A DNA stretch of 64,000 nt, taken from the NCBI GenBank assembly GCA_019637155.1, contig JAHBWE010000006.1, forward strand, positions 372,001-436,000. Direction: 5' to 3'. The translations under genes and the position numbers were made by a program. Shown here piece after piece: positions 27,603 to 35,427 of this stretch. This DNA comes from Labilithrix sp. (GTDB taxonomy: Bacteria > Myxococcota_A > Polyangia > Polyangiales > Polyangiaceae). How positions within the stretch are numbered: position 1 is the stretch's first letter; the number at the start of each line of letters is the position of its first letter. Below the pieces are notes generated by a model that worked only from the letters and a program-made list of their open reading frames with translations, was not told the DNA's origin and searched no databases.

Positions 27603-28361
27603 ATGAAGACGCCGGCGCAGAACGAGAACAGCGTCCAGTTCTCGCTCGGGGAGCTCCAGAAGCTCGAGGACGAGCGCGTCGCCGAACAGAGGCGCGACGA
27701 AGCGGCGAACGAAGCCGCGAACGAAGCGGCGAAGGTGGAGGCCGCGCGCCGCGCGAAGGCCGACGCGGAGGCGAGGGCTCACGCGGAGGCGGCGGCGGCG
27801 GAGGCGGAGCGCATCAAGAAGATGAGGGAGCTCGCCGAGCTCGAGGCGATGCAGAAGGCGCGCGTCGAGCAGGCGCGGATCGAGGTCGACGCGCGCATGC
27901 GCGCGGAGGAGCGCGAACGCGAGCGCCGCCACGAGCTGGAGCTCGCCGGCCTCCGCGCGAAGACGCCCGCGTCGCCGAGCCTCGGCGCGCTCCTCGGCGC
28001 GACCGGCACAGGCGGCGCGATCATGCTCGTCGTCACGGCGATCGTGCACTTCGCCGTGACGGGGCCGACCAGCGAGCGCCGCATCGCGGAGCTCGAGCTC
28101 CGCGCCGGGACGGCGGAGCAACACGCGAGCGACGCGGACCACAAGATCGAAGAGCAGCGGAAGTACATCGCCGCGCTCGAGAAGAACAAGACCGCGCTCG
28201 AAGATCGGATCGCGGACCTCTCCGCGCCCCCCGCGCCCGCGCCCCCACGCACGCCGTCGCGGCCAACCAGGGGAACCGGCGCCGTCCCGCCCGCGCCGCC
28301 GAAGGTCGAGAAGAAGGTCCACTGCGACGAGAAGCACGACCCCATGTGCTTCGGGAACTGA
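27603..28361 (+). CDS. coiled-coil membrane protein
   Basis: A 252-residue protein. Residues about 10-125 are a long charged Ala/Glu/Arg coiled coil (including the repeated AANEAANEAAK), followed by one transmembrane helix (ATGTGGAIMLVVTAIVHFAV, about 140-165), a second coiled coil (175-215) and a Pro-rich tail ending HCDEKHDPMCFGN with two cysteines. Without a signal peptide the N-terminal coil should be cytoplasmic and the Cys tail external. The ATG at 27603 is chosen over an upstream in-frame start because conserved-looking sequence begins there. Function unknown. Confidence 0.7.
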   Translation: MKTPAQNENSVQFSLGELQKLEDERVAEQRRDEAANEAANEAAKVEAARRAKADAEARAHAEAAAAEAERIKKMRELAELEAMQKARVEQARIEVDARMRAEERERERRHELELAGLRAKTPASPSLGALLGATGTGGAIMLVVTAIVHFAVTGPTSERRIAELELRAGTAEQHASDADHKIEEQRKYIAALEKNKTALEDRIADLSAPPAPAPPRTPSRPTRGTGAVPPAPPKVEKKVHCDEKHDPMCFGN

Positions 28362-28412
28362 CCGCGCCGTCGCTTCTGCATGGCCAGTGCGAGGCCCACA
28401 AAAATAGTCTGG

Positions 28413-29684
28413 TTATCTCTCCAGCTTCGCCGCGCGCTCGAGCAGCAGAGCCCGCTCGCGCTCGTTCGTCGCGAGCTTCGCCGCGCGCCCCAGCTCCGCG
28501 CGGGCTTCGTCGAAGCGCGCGAGCTTCGTGAGGAAGTCGGCGCGCACGGCGGGGAGCAGGTGATACCCGTCGAGCGCGCCGCTCGCGGCGACCGCGTCGG
28601 CGAGCGCGAGGCCCGCGGCGGGGCCGTCCGCCATCGCGACGGCGACGGAGCGATTCAGCTCCACGATCGGCGAGCGCGTCAGCTCCGCGAGCTCGTCGTA
28701 GTAGCCGACGATGCGCCGCCAGTCCGTCGCCTCGGGCGCGCCCGCGCGCGCGTGGCACGCCGCGATCGCGGCCTGGAGCAGGTAAGGTCCGCGCGCGCCG
28801 CCGAGCGCCTCGCCTCGCGCGAGCGCCGCGAGGCCGCGCTGGATCAAGAGGCGGTCCCACCGCGCGCGCTTCTGCTCGAAGAGCGGGATCGGCTCGCCGT
28901 TCGGGCCGGTGCGGGCGCCCACGCGCGAGGCCTGGATCTCCATCAGCGCGACGAGGCCGTGCACCTCGGCCTCGCGCGGGACCAGCTCCGCGAGGACGCG
29001 GCCGAGGCGCAGCGCGTCCTCGCAGAGCGCGGGTCGCATCCAGTCGCCGCCCGCGGTCGCGGCGTAGCCCTCGTTGAAGATCAGGTAGACGACCTCGAGC
29101 ACCGACGCGAGCCGCTCCGCGAGCTCCTTGCCGCGCGGCACCTCGAACGGCGCGCCGCTCTCCGCGAGCGTGCGCTTCGCGCGGACGATGCGCTGCGCGA
29201 TGGTGGGCTCCGGGACCACGAACGCGCGCGCGATCTCCTCGGTCGTGAGGCCGCCGAGGACGCGCAGCGTGAGGGCGACGCGGGCGTCGGGAGAGAGCGC
29301 CGGGTGGCACGAGGCGAAGACGAGGCGGAGTAGGTCGTCGCCGACGTCGTCGTCGGCCGCGGCCTCGATCGCCTCCGCCGCGCGCTCCTGGCGGTCCTCG
29401 AGCGCGCGCGTGATCTCGCCCTCCTTGCGCCCGACCCGCTTCGCGTGATCGAGCGCGTTGAGGGCGCGGTTCTTCGCCGCCTGCATCAGCCACGCGCCCG
29501 GTCGATCGGGGATCCCGCCCTGCGGCCACGTCTCGAGCGCCGCGACGAACGCGTCCTCTGCGAGCTCCTCCGCGCGTCCGACGTCGCCCTTCAGCAAGCG
29601 CGCGAGGCCGGCGACGAGCTTCGACCACTCGATGCGGAACACCGCGTCGATGCGCGCGCGAGCCTGCGTCTCCGTCGCGCTCAC
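28413..29684 (-). CDS. ECF sigma factor, ECF42-like with helical C-terminal extension
   Basis: A 423-residue sigma factor. Region 2 spans about 10-85 (ELAEDAFVAALETWP, PGAWLMQAAKNRALNALDH) and region 4 about 120-185 (LTLRVLGGLTTEEIARAFVV, EPTIAQRIVRAKRTL). The rest is the long TPR-like extension typical of ECF42, with LIFNEGYAATAGGDW and a closing LARFDEARAELGRAA. ECF42 genes usually sit next to a DGPF/YCII protein; here the only DGPF gene is 10 kb away at 39258. The GTG start overlaps the stop of the upstream gene. Confidence 0.87.
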   Translation of the reverse strand: MSATETQARARIDAVFRIEWSKLVAGLARLLKGDVGRAEELAEDAFVAALETWPQGGIPDRPGAWLMQAAKNRALNALDHAKRVGRKEGEITRALEDRQERAAEAIEAAADDDVGDDLLRLVFASCHPALSPDARVALTLRVLGGLTTEEIARAFVVPEPTIAQRIVRAKRTLAESGAPFEVPRGKELAERLASVLEVVYLIFNEGYAATAGGDWMRPALCEDALRLGRVLAELVPREAEVHGLVALMEIQASRVGARTGPNGEPIPLFEQKRARWDRLLIQRGLAALARGEALGGARGPYLLQAAIAACHARAGAPEATDWRRIVGYYDELAELTRSPIVELNRSVAVAMADGPAAGLALADAVAASGALDGYHLLPAVRADFLTKLARFDEARAELGRAAKLATNERERALLLERAAKLER

Positions 29685-30073
29685 GGGCGGGGGACCAGCT
29701 TGCCGCGCTCGCTCGACGCGACCGGCTCGTTGCCTCCGAAGAGCGTCAGCTCGGCGTCGACCCCGTGGACCACGAAGCGGCCGCCCTTCGGCGCGCCGCT
29801 CGTGATCTCGAAGCGCCGCTCCCCGAACACGTTCGAGGTCTCGCGCCCCTCGAGCCGCAGCGCCTCGGTGACGAGCGTGACCTGCTCCCCGTCGATCGTC
29901 ACCTCCCACCGATCGATCGCCGGCGTGGGCACGTAGCTCGTGTCCGGCAGGTCGTCGTTCGGGAGACGCGGCTGCTCGCTCGCGTCGAACACACGGTCGA
30001 CGCGCAGGACGCAGAGCGTAGGAGCCGGCGGCGGCGTGCTCGACAGCACGGCGGTCGCGAGCGGGAGCTTCAC
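29681..30073 (-). CDS. hypothetical protein coupled to ECF42-like gene
   Basis: A 130-residue protein from a GTG start (KLPLATAVL). The N-terminus is mildly hydrophobic and could be a weak signal; the remainder is beta-rich (DRWEVTIDGEQVTLVTEALRL). Its stop overlaps the GTG of the sigma gene (GTGA), so the two are translated together. The position usually held by the DGPF partner is taken by this unrelated protein. No family recognised. Confidence 0.6.
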   Translation of the reverse strand: MKLPLATAVLSSTPPPAPTLCVLRVDRVFDASEQPRLPNDDLPDTSYVPTPAIDRWEVTIDGEQVTLVTEALRLEGRETSNVFGERRFEITSGAPKGGRFVVHGVDAELTLFGGNEPVASSERGKLVPRP

Positions 30074-30086
30074 CCCATGGAGTCTG

Positions 30087-31994
30087 TCACGATGCGCGGC
30101 GAGACGCACGACGACGAGCGAGCGCGCCGACCGCGAGGCCGACCGCGGCGAAGGTCAGCCAGCCGGCGGGCGCGGCGGGACGCTGCGTCGTGCTGCACGC
30201 GAACGCGCCGCGGTCTTCGTCGTAGTAGTAGCCGTGACGAGGGTAGTCGTTGCTCTGGTTCGGGGTCTGGTTCCAGCCGCTGTTGACCGGCACGTCGCCG
30301 CTCGCGGTGCGGAGCTCGCACGTGCCGATGACGAGGTCGGCCGTCTTGCTCGCGGCGTAGCGGGACTTGAGGTCGAACGACGTGACGTTCGAGTCCGAGA
30401 CCGCGATGAGCTGCTCCTGGTTCACGATCGCGCGGCGCGGGTTGCCCGCGACGGGGAGGAGCGCCTGCTTCGTGAACGCGTCGCCCTTCCAGTCGACGAG
30501 CTGGACGCCGCCGCCCGTCGCGCACGTGCCGTAGCTCGGGTTCGAGTAGGGGATCGTGATGAGCCCGCCGTCGTTGATCTTGAAGGCCTTCTGGAGGCGA
30601 TCCTGATCCTCGGGCAGGATCGTCTGCTGGATCTGCTCGTTGCGCGTCCAGCCGCCGCCGCCGAAGGAGACGCGGGACAGCATGCGCGGAGTGTCCATGT
30701 TCGAGACGTCGAAGAGCGAGACGTTGAGCTGACCCACGCTGTCACGCTCGTCGACGCCGAGGCCGATGAGGCGGTCGCCGCGCGGCTCGAGGTGCACGAC
30801 GTAGCCCGGCATCTCGAGCTCGCCGCGCTGCTGCGGGTTCATCGGATCGGAGAGGTCGATGATGAAGAGCGGGTCCGTGCGCTCGAAGGTGATCGCGTAC
30901 GCGCGATCGGCGTCGAAGCGCACTGCCTTGAGGCTCTCCGGACGCGGGAGCTGGAGCCCCACCTTCGCCATCGTCTGCACCGACCGCGCGCTCCACACCT
31001 GGAAGGTCTGGACCTGCGGATCGCCGTAGGTCGCGCCGGTCGCGTTGCCGACCTGCGAGATGACGCGGAGCACGTCGTCCTTCTCGCTCATCTGCCAGCG
31101 GCTCAGGATCGGGCCCGCCGTCTCGATGTGCGCGCCCTTCTCGAGCTTGCCGCCGGCGTCGCTCACGTCGACGAGGTCGATCGCGCCCGCGCTCCCGGAA
31201 GGCCCGCCCACCCAGAGGTGGCCGTTGCCGAAGATGATGCTGCGCTTCACGTCGGGCGTGTTGCCGTAGCTCGTGTTGCCGAACGCGATCTGAGCGACCT
31301 CTTTCGCCTCCGTCCCCGCGCTGAGATCGAAGCTCGTGACGACGGTGCTGTTCTTCGACGCGCAGCTCCAGCAGCCCTGGTTCTGGTACGTCACGACGTA
31401 GAGCACGTCGCCCGCGAGGCGCGAGTCCGCGATCGTGCCGGGCACCGCGAACGTGCCGACGCGCTGCATGAGGCCGGGATCGCGCACGTCGACGACGAGG
31501 ATGCCCGCGCTCGAGTTCACCCCCGGCGGCTGGTACGCGACGCCTTCGCTCGACGCGGGGACGATCTGACCGGTCTGCGAGTAGACGCCGTTCATCATCA
31601 GCGTGAGGCGGTCGCCGGTCAGGTACATCTCGAACGGCTCGCCGGGGAGGTACGCCTGCCCGAGCATCGTGAGCTGGTTCGGCTTCGACACGTCGATGAT
31701 CGAGAGCGACCCCGTCTTCGAGAGCGCGTAGAGGCGGCCGTTCTGGATCTGGACGATGTCGGCCTCCGCGATCGCGCGCTGGGCCGCGCCGTCGTCGACG
31801 GGCGAGGTCTGCTGCTGGCCCGAGGGCAGGGCGCCGCCGGAGCTGCTGGTGTTTTCGCTGTCGCTGGGCGCGCTCGCTCTCGGACTGCCGGCGTACGTCG
31901 AGCCCGACGACGAGTCCTCGCCGCAGGCGACGGCGGCGAGGGCGGTGAGGACGACGGGGGCGAGGCGAAGCGCGAAGGAGCGGCTGACGAGCAT
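30087..31994 (-). CDS. beta-propeller lipoprotein with MYXO-CTERM-like tail
   Basis: A 635-residue exported protein with lipobox AVAC, a Ser/Gly linker, and a large domain of the secreted beta-propeller type (PF09826-like): repeated strands such as SLSIIDVSKPNQLTMLG, AGILVVDVRDPGLMQRVG and PLFIIDLSDPMNPQQRGEL. The C-terminus is ACSTT, then the hydrophobic APAGWLTFAAVGLAVGAL, then RRRASRR, matching the Cys/helix/Arg layout of MYXO-CTERM. The ATG at 31994 follows an AGG six bases upstream; another ATG four codons earlier is possible. Ligand unknown. Confidence 0.83.
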   Translation of the reverse strand: MLVSRSFALRLAPVVLTALAAVACGEDSSSGSTYAGSPRASAPSDSENTSSSGGALPSGQQQTSPVDDGAAQRAIAEADIVQIQNGRLYALSKTGSLSIIDVSKPNQLTMLGQAYLPGEPFEMYLTGDRLTLMMNGVYSQTGQIVPASSEGVAYQPPGVNSSAGILVVDVRDPGLMQRVGTFAVPGTIADSRLAGDVLYVVTYQNQGCWSCASKNSTVVTSFDLSAGTEAKEVAQIAFGNTSYGNTPDVKRSIIFGNGHLWVGGPSGSAGAIDLVDVSDAGGKLEKGAHIETAGPILSRWQMSEKDDVLRVISQVGNATGATYGDPQVQTFQVWSARSVQTMAKVGLQLPRPESLKAVRFDADRAYAITFERTDPLFIIDLSDPMNPQQRGELEMPGYVVHLEPRGDRLIGLGVDERDSVGQLNVSLFDVSNMDTPRMLSRVSFGGGGWTRNEQIQQTILPEDQDRLQKAFKINDGGLITIPYSNPSYGTCATGGGVQLVDWKGDAFTKQALLPVAGNPRRAIVNQEQLIAVSDSNVTSFDLKSRYAASKTADLVIGTCELRTASGDVPVNSGWNQTPNQSNDYPRHGYYYDEDRGAFACSTTQRPAAPAGWLTFAAVGLAVGALARRRASRRAS

Positions 31995-32157
31995 GCCGGA
32001 CCTCATCGCAAGGCGCGATCCACTCTGGAAATCGCGCGATCTCAGGGAAAATGACGCGCGATCGCGCGGCGCGACCTCTGGCGTGGCTGTCGCGCCGCGG
32101 GCCCGGATGTCCGGGCCTTTGCCCAAAAGCGGGCGTTCGGGCGATGGTGAGAGGGAC

Positions 32158-32592
32158 ATGCGTGCGCGGAGGGTCCTGACGTCGATCGCCTGCCTGACGG
32201 CGATCGTCGTGACGTCCGCGTGCCGCCACGAGGAGCTCCCCGGCGCGGCGGAGCCGACGACGGCGGAGTGCCCGACGATCGGGGAGCGCGCCTGCCGCGA
32301 GGCGTCCGACTGCGGGCCGAACCTCCACTGCACCGGCGGCCAGTGCTTCGCCAACCAGGCGGGGTGCCCGTGCTCGACCGACGATCAGGGCGACTGCGGG
32401 AGCAAGGCGCACTGCACGCGAGGTCAGTGCTACTCGAACGAGGCCGGCGTCCCCTGCACCGAGAACAAGCACTGCGGACCGCGCGCGCACTGCACGGTCG
32501 ACACCTGCTACGAGAACGCGAGCGGCTCACCCTGCACGGAAGGCTCCGACTGCGGCCCTTCGTCGAAGTGCGTCAGCGGCCGCTGCAACTAG
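32158..32592 (+). CDS. lipoprotein with four tandem Cys-rich repeats
   Basis: A 144-residue lipoprotein (lipobox TSAC). After a short linker it consists of four tandem repeats of about 23-25 residues, each with the pattern C-G-x4-C-x4-C-(F/Y)-x-N-x2-G-x-P-C; examples are DCGPNLHCTGGQCFANQAG and HCGPRAHCTVDTCYENASG. The fourth is cut short after CVSGRCN. The repeats look like small disulfide knots related to EGF-type modules. A surface adhesion or protective role is likely but not demonstrable. It is divergent from the propeller gene. Confidence 0.75.
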   Translation: MRARRVLTSIACLTAIVVTSACRHEELPGAAEPTTAECPTIGERACREASDCGPNLHCTGGQCFANQAGCPCSTDDQGDCGSKAHCTRGQCYSNEAGVPCTENKHCGPRAHCTVDTCYENASGSPCTEGSDCGPSSKCVSGRCN

Positions 32593-32625
32593 ACCGTTCG
32601 CCCGCGGAAGGGCATCTTTGAAGGA

Positions 32626-33645
32626 GTGACGGCCTATCGCTCCGCTTACGAGCACATCGTGGGCCTCCGTCTCGCCGAGACGAAGGAGGTGCGGACCGAG
32701 CTCGCCCCGCTCCTCCCCGCGCTCCGCCGCGTCGTGCGCGCCCGGCTCGCGCGCATCGTCGCGGGCTCGATCGGCGTCGCCGGCGCGGCGGCGATGACGT
32801 TCAGCGCGGCGTGGACGCACGACGAGTCGCGCAGCCCGGCCCCGACGCTCATGCTGCTCGCGAGCGCGGCCGCGCTCGTGGCGGGCTGGGTCCTCGCGCG
32901 CGGCGGGCTCGCGGCCGGCGCGCGCCTCCTCCGCCGCGACACGACCGAGCTCCGGCTGACGGGGCAGCTCGACGCCGACCTCGCGCGCATCGACGCGACC
33001 GATCCGCGCGCGGAGCTCCACCGCCTCGAGCGGAGGGCGCAGGGGCTCGAGCTCGCGAGCGTCGGCCTGCCGATCGCGGGCGTGTCGTTCCTCTACCCGC
33101 TCTCGTCGCACTGGCTCTTCACGCAGCTCCTCGGCGGAGGCGAGAGCGCGGGGGACTTCTCGCAGTGGATCCGCGTCTCGCTCGCGATCGTCGGGCACGC
33201 GCACATCGCGCTCGCGATCTGCGGCTTCCTCTTCGCGAAGCGCCTGCGGAGCCTCACCCTCGAGGGCCTCATCGATCTGAAGATCCACCGCGAGTGGCTG
33301 AAGGCCTGGATGATCACGATCGGCATCTCGTGTCTCCCCGGCATCCTGCTCATCCTCGTGCCGCCGATCCTCGTCGCGATCACCGGCATCACGTTCATCC
33401 CGGTCCTCTGGTACGTGCTCCACTCCGCGGTCGTCCGCGAGCGGAGCAAGTTCGCGTTCGCGGAGGCCGCGTCGAACGTGCGGGTCGCGGCGAACGTCGA
33501 CGTCGCCGACGCCTTAGCGGAACAGAAGCAGCGAGAGGCCGACCGATACGACGAGCACGCCGGCGGCGATGCCGACGATGGTGCGGAGCGGGAGCCCCTT
33601 GTTGTTGCGGCCCATCGCGTTGGCGATGACGGTCGAGGGCGGTAG
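32626..33645 (+). CDS. polytopic membrane protein of unknown function
   Basis: A 339-residue protein from a GTG start directly preceded by AAGGA. Two membrane helices lie at about 45-85, separated by a coiled-coil-like charged region from four more (about 145-270, including GITFIPVLWYVLHSAVV). The final 45 residues after ADALAEQKQ are polar and read through the 3' part of the convergent gene, giving a 132-base overlap. That tail looks non-native, so the functional protein may effectively end near residue 297. No family recognised. Confidence 0.7.
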   Translation: MTAYRSAYEHIVGLRLAETKEVRTELAPLLPALRRVVRARLARIVAGSIGVAGAAAMTFSAAWTHDESRSPAPTLMLLASAAALVAGWVLARGGLAAGARLLRRDTTELRLTGQLDADLARIDATDPRAELHRLERRAQGLELASVGLPIAGVSFLYPLSSHWLFTQLLGGGESAGDFSQWIRVSLAIVGHAHIALAICGFLFAKRLRSLTLEGLIDLKIHREWLKAWMITIGISCLPGILLILVPPILVAITGITFIPVLWYVLHSAVVRERSKFAFAEAASNVRVAANVDVADALAEQKQREADRYDEHAGGDADDGAEREPLVVAAHRVGDDGRGR

Positions 33646-33894
33646 GTCCTCGGCGAGGTTGTCGCTGAACGACGCGCGCGAGATCTCGAACGGCCCCGAC
33701 GAGATCGCGCCCACCGGCGCCGGCTGATCGAAATGCCCGTCTTGTCCCGTCCCCGCGGAGACGCGGGGCCCCAATCCGAAGGGATCGCTCTCCGTCGGCG
33801 CCTTCGCGGCCGAGGACGGAGGCGCCTCATCGGCGTCCTTCGCCTCGTCCGCCGGCGCGTCCGGCTCTGCGGGCTCCTTCGATTCGTCCGACAT
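33514..33894 (-). CDS. C-terminally anchored small membrane protein
   Basis: A 126-residue protein: an acidic Glu/Asp/Ala/Pro-rich N-terminal half, a middle with DPFGLGPRVSAGTG and NAMGRNNKGLPLRT, and one C-terminal transmembrane helix (IVGIAAGVLVVSVGLSLLLF). The tail-anchor layout puts the acidic part in the cytosol. Its last 132 bases overlap the convergent membrane-protein gene. Codon use is as expected for a real gene. Function unknown. Confidence 0.65.
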   Translation of the reverse strand: MSDESKEPAEPDAPADEAKDADEAPPSSAAKAPTESDPFGLGPRVSAGTGQDGHFDQPAPVGAISSGPFEISRASFSDNLAEDLPPSTVIANAMGRNNKGLPLRTIVGIAAGVLVVSVGLSLLLFR

Positions 33895-33957
33895 TTACTG
33901 CACCCTCAATCGTACCGAATCGCCCCGCGCCGGCCCAAAAACGGACCAAAAATGCGG

Positions 33958-34152
33958 CTACGCCGACGACGGCGACACGGACCGCGGCACGACGCTGGCG
34001 GCGGGGAGCACGTCGAGCGTCCTGTAGGCGTCGAAGGCGTGCGCGAGGAACGGGAGCGCGCCGCCGAGCGCGACGACCGGGTACATCATGAGCGCGCGCT
34101 TCTCGCGGAGGGCGCGGAGGTCGAAGCGCTCGCTCGGGGCGGTGTCCGCCAT
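33958..34152 (-). CDS. small hypothetical membrane protein
   Basis: A 64-residue reading frame with almost every codon ending in G or C, like its neighbours. It has a charged N-terminus (RFDLRALREKR), one hydrophobic segment (ALMMYPVVALGGALPFLAHAF) and a Ser/Val-rich tail. It is divergent from the MFS gene across 40 bases. The coding signal is fair, but it is short and I recognise no family. Confidence 0.5.
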   Translation of the reverse strand: MADTAPSERFDLRALREKRALMMYPVVALGGALPFLAHAFDAYRTLDVLPAASVVPRSVSPSSA

Positions 34153-34192
34153 CGACGCGGAGGATAGCCCGGATTACAAGCGCTGCGCCCTG

Positions 34193-35401
34193 ATGGCGCG
34201 CTCGACGAAGCACGCGTTCGTGTTCGTGTGGATCACGGTCCTCCTCGACATGGTCGGCCTCGGCCTGATCATCCCGGTCGTGCCCGGCGTGCTGCGCGAG
34301 CTCACCGGCACCGATCCCGCGCACGCCGCCGTCTACGGCGGCTGGCTCTTCTTCGCCTACGCGGCGATGCAGTTCTTCTGCGCGCCGGTGGTCGGCGGTC
34401 TCTCCGACGCGATCGGCCGCCGGCCGGTGCTCCTCTTCGCGGTGCTCGGCCTCGGCATCGACTACATCCTGACCGCGCTCTCGCCCTCGATCGTCTGGCT
34501 CTTCGCGGGCCGCGTCGTGGCGGGCCTCTTCGGCGCGTCGTACACGACCGCGAACGCCTTCGTCGCCGACGTGACGCCGCCCGACGAGCGCGGCAAGGCG
34601 TTCGGCCTCCTCGGCGCTGCGTTCGGCGTCGGCTTCGTCGTCGGCCCCGCCATCGGCGGCCTCCTCGGCGACCTCGGCACGCGCGTCCCGTTCTACGTCG
34701 CGGCCGCCCTCTCGCTCGCGAACTTCGTCTACGGCCTGGTCTTCCTGCCGGAGACGCACCCGAAGGAGCGGCGCAAGCCGCTGCGGCTCTCGCAGGTGCA
34801 CCCCTTCGGCGCGATCGCGAACGTCCCCGGCGGCCCCCACGTCCGCGTGCTCGCGATCTCGCTCTTCGTGCTCTTCCTCGGCGGCGCGGTGTACCCCGCG
34901 ATCTGGTCGTTCTGGACGACGGCGGAGTTCGGCTGGAGCCCGCGCATGATCGGCATCTCGCTCGCGGTCTACGGTATCAGCAACACGATCTGCCAGGCCC
35001 TCCTCGTCGGCCTCGCGACGAAGAAGCTCGGCGAGCGCAACGCCTCGCTCCTGGGTCTGGTCCTCAACGTGTTGGCCTACGTCCTGACCGGCCTCGCGAC
35101 GAAGAGCTGGATGGTGTTCGCCGTCATCATCGTCGCGTCCCCCGCCGGCATCGCGATGCCGGCGATGAACGCGTGGATGTCGAAGCTCACGCCGGACGAC
35201 GCACAGGGCCGCCTCCAGGGCGTCGTCGGCGCCGCGGAGGGCCTCTCCTCCATCGCCGGCCCTCTCCTCATGACGCAGGTCTTCGGCGCCTACGAGCACA
35301 CCCTCCCCGGCGCCCCCTTCTTCCTCGCCGCCGCGCTCACCGTCCTCTCCCTCTTCATCGTCCTCCGCGCCGGCCCCCAGCCACGCGAGGCCAACCCATG
35401 A
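34193..35401 (+). CDS. TetA-like MFS drug:proton antiporter
   Basis: A 402-residue major facilitator with 12 helices, closest in pattern to the TetA(A/B/C) group. MFS motif A appears as [14 protein letters not shown] after helix 2; the helix 4-5 region reads [20 protein letters not shown] followed by [12 protein letters not shown] (motif C); the first helix contains the [13 protein letters not shown] segment of Tet pumps. It should expel a hydrophobic compound in exchange for protons. Chromosomal TetA-like proteins often do not confer tetracycline resistance, so the substrate is open. Confidence 0.85.
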   Translation: MARSTKHAFVFVWITVLLDMVGLGLIIPVVPGVLRELTGTDPAHAAVYGGWLFFAYAAMQFFCAPVVGGLSDAIGRRPVLLFAVLGLGIDYILTALSPSIVWLFAGRVVAGLFGASYTTANAFVADVTPPDERGKAFGLLGAAFGVGFVVGPAIGGLLGDLGTRVPFYVAAALSLANFVYGLVFLPETHPKERRKPLRLSQVHPFGAIANVPGGPHVRVLAISLFVLFLGGAVYPAIWSFWTTAEFGWSPRMIGISLAVYGISNTICQALLVGLATKKLGERNASLLGLVLNVLAYVLTGLATKSWMVFAVIIVASPAGIAMPAMNAWMSKLTPDDAQGRLQGVVGAAEGLSSIAGPLLMTQVFGAYEHTLPGAPFFLAAALTVLSLFIVLRAGPQPREANP

Positions 35402-35427
35402 GCGAGCCGTGGTACGCTCGATTACGA

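Noticed and set aside
34193-35401. Tetracycline resistance gene call for the TetA-like MFS
   Set aside because: The motifs support family membership only; chromosomal TetA-like pumps have diverse substrates and no TetR regulator is adjacent.
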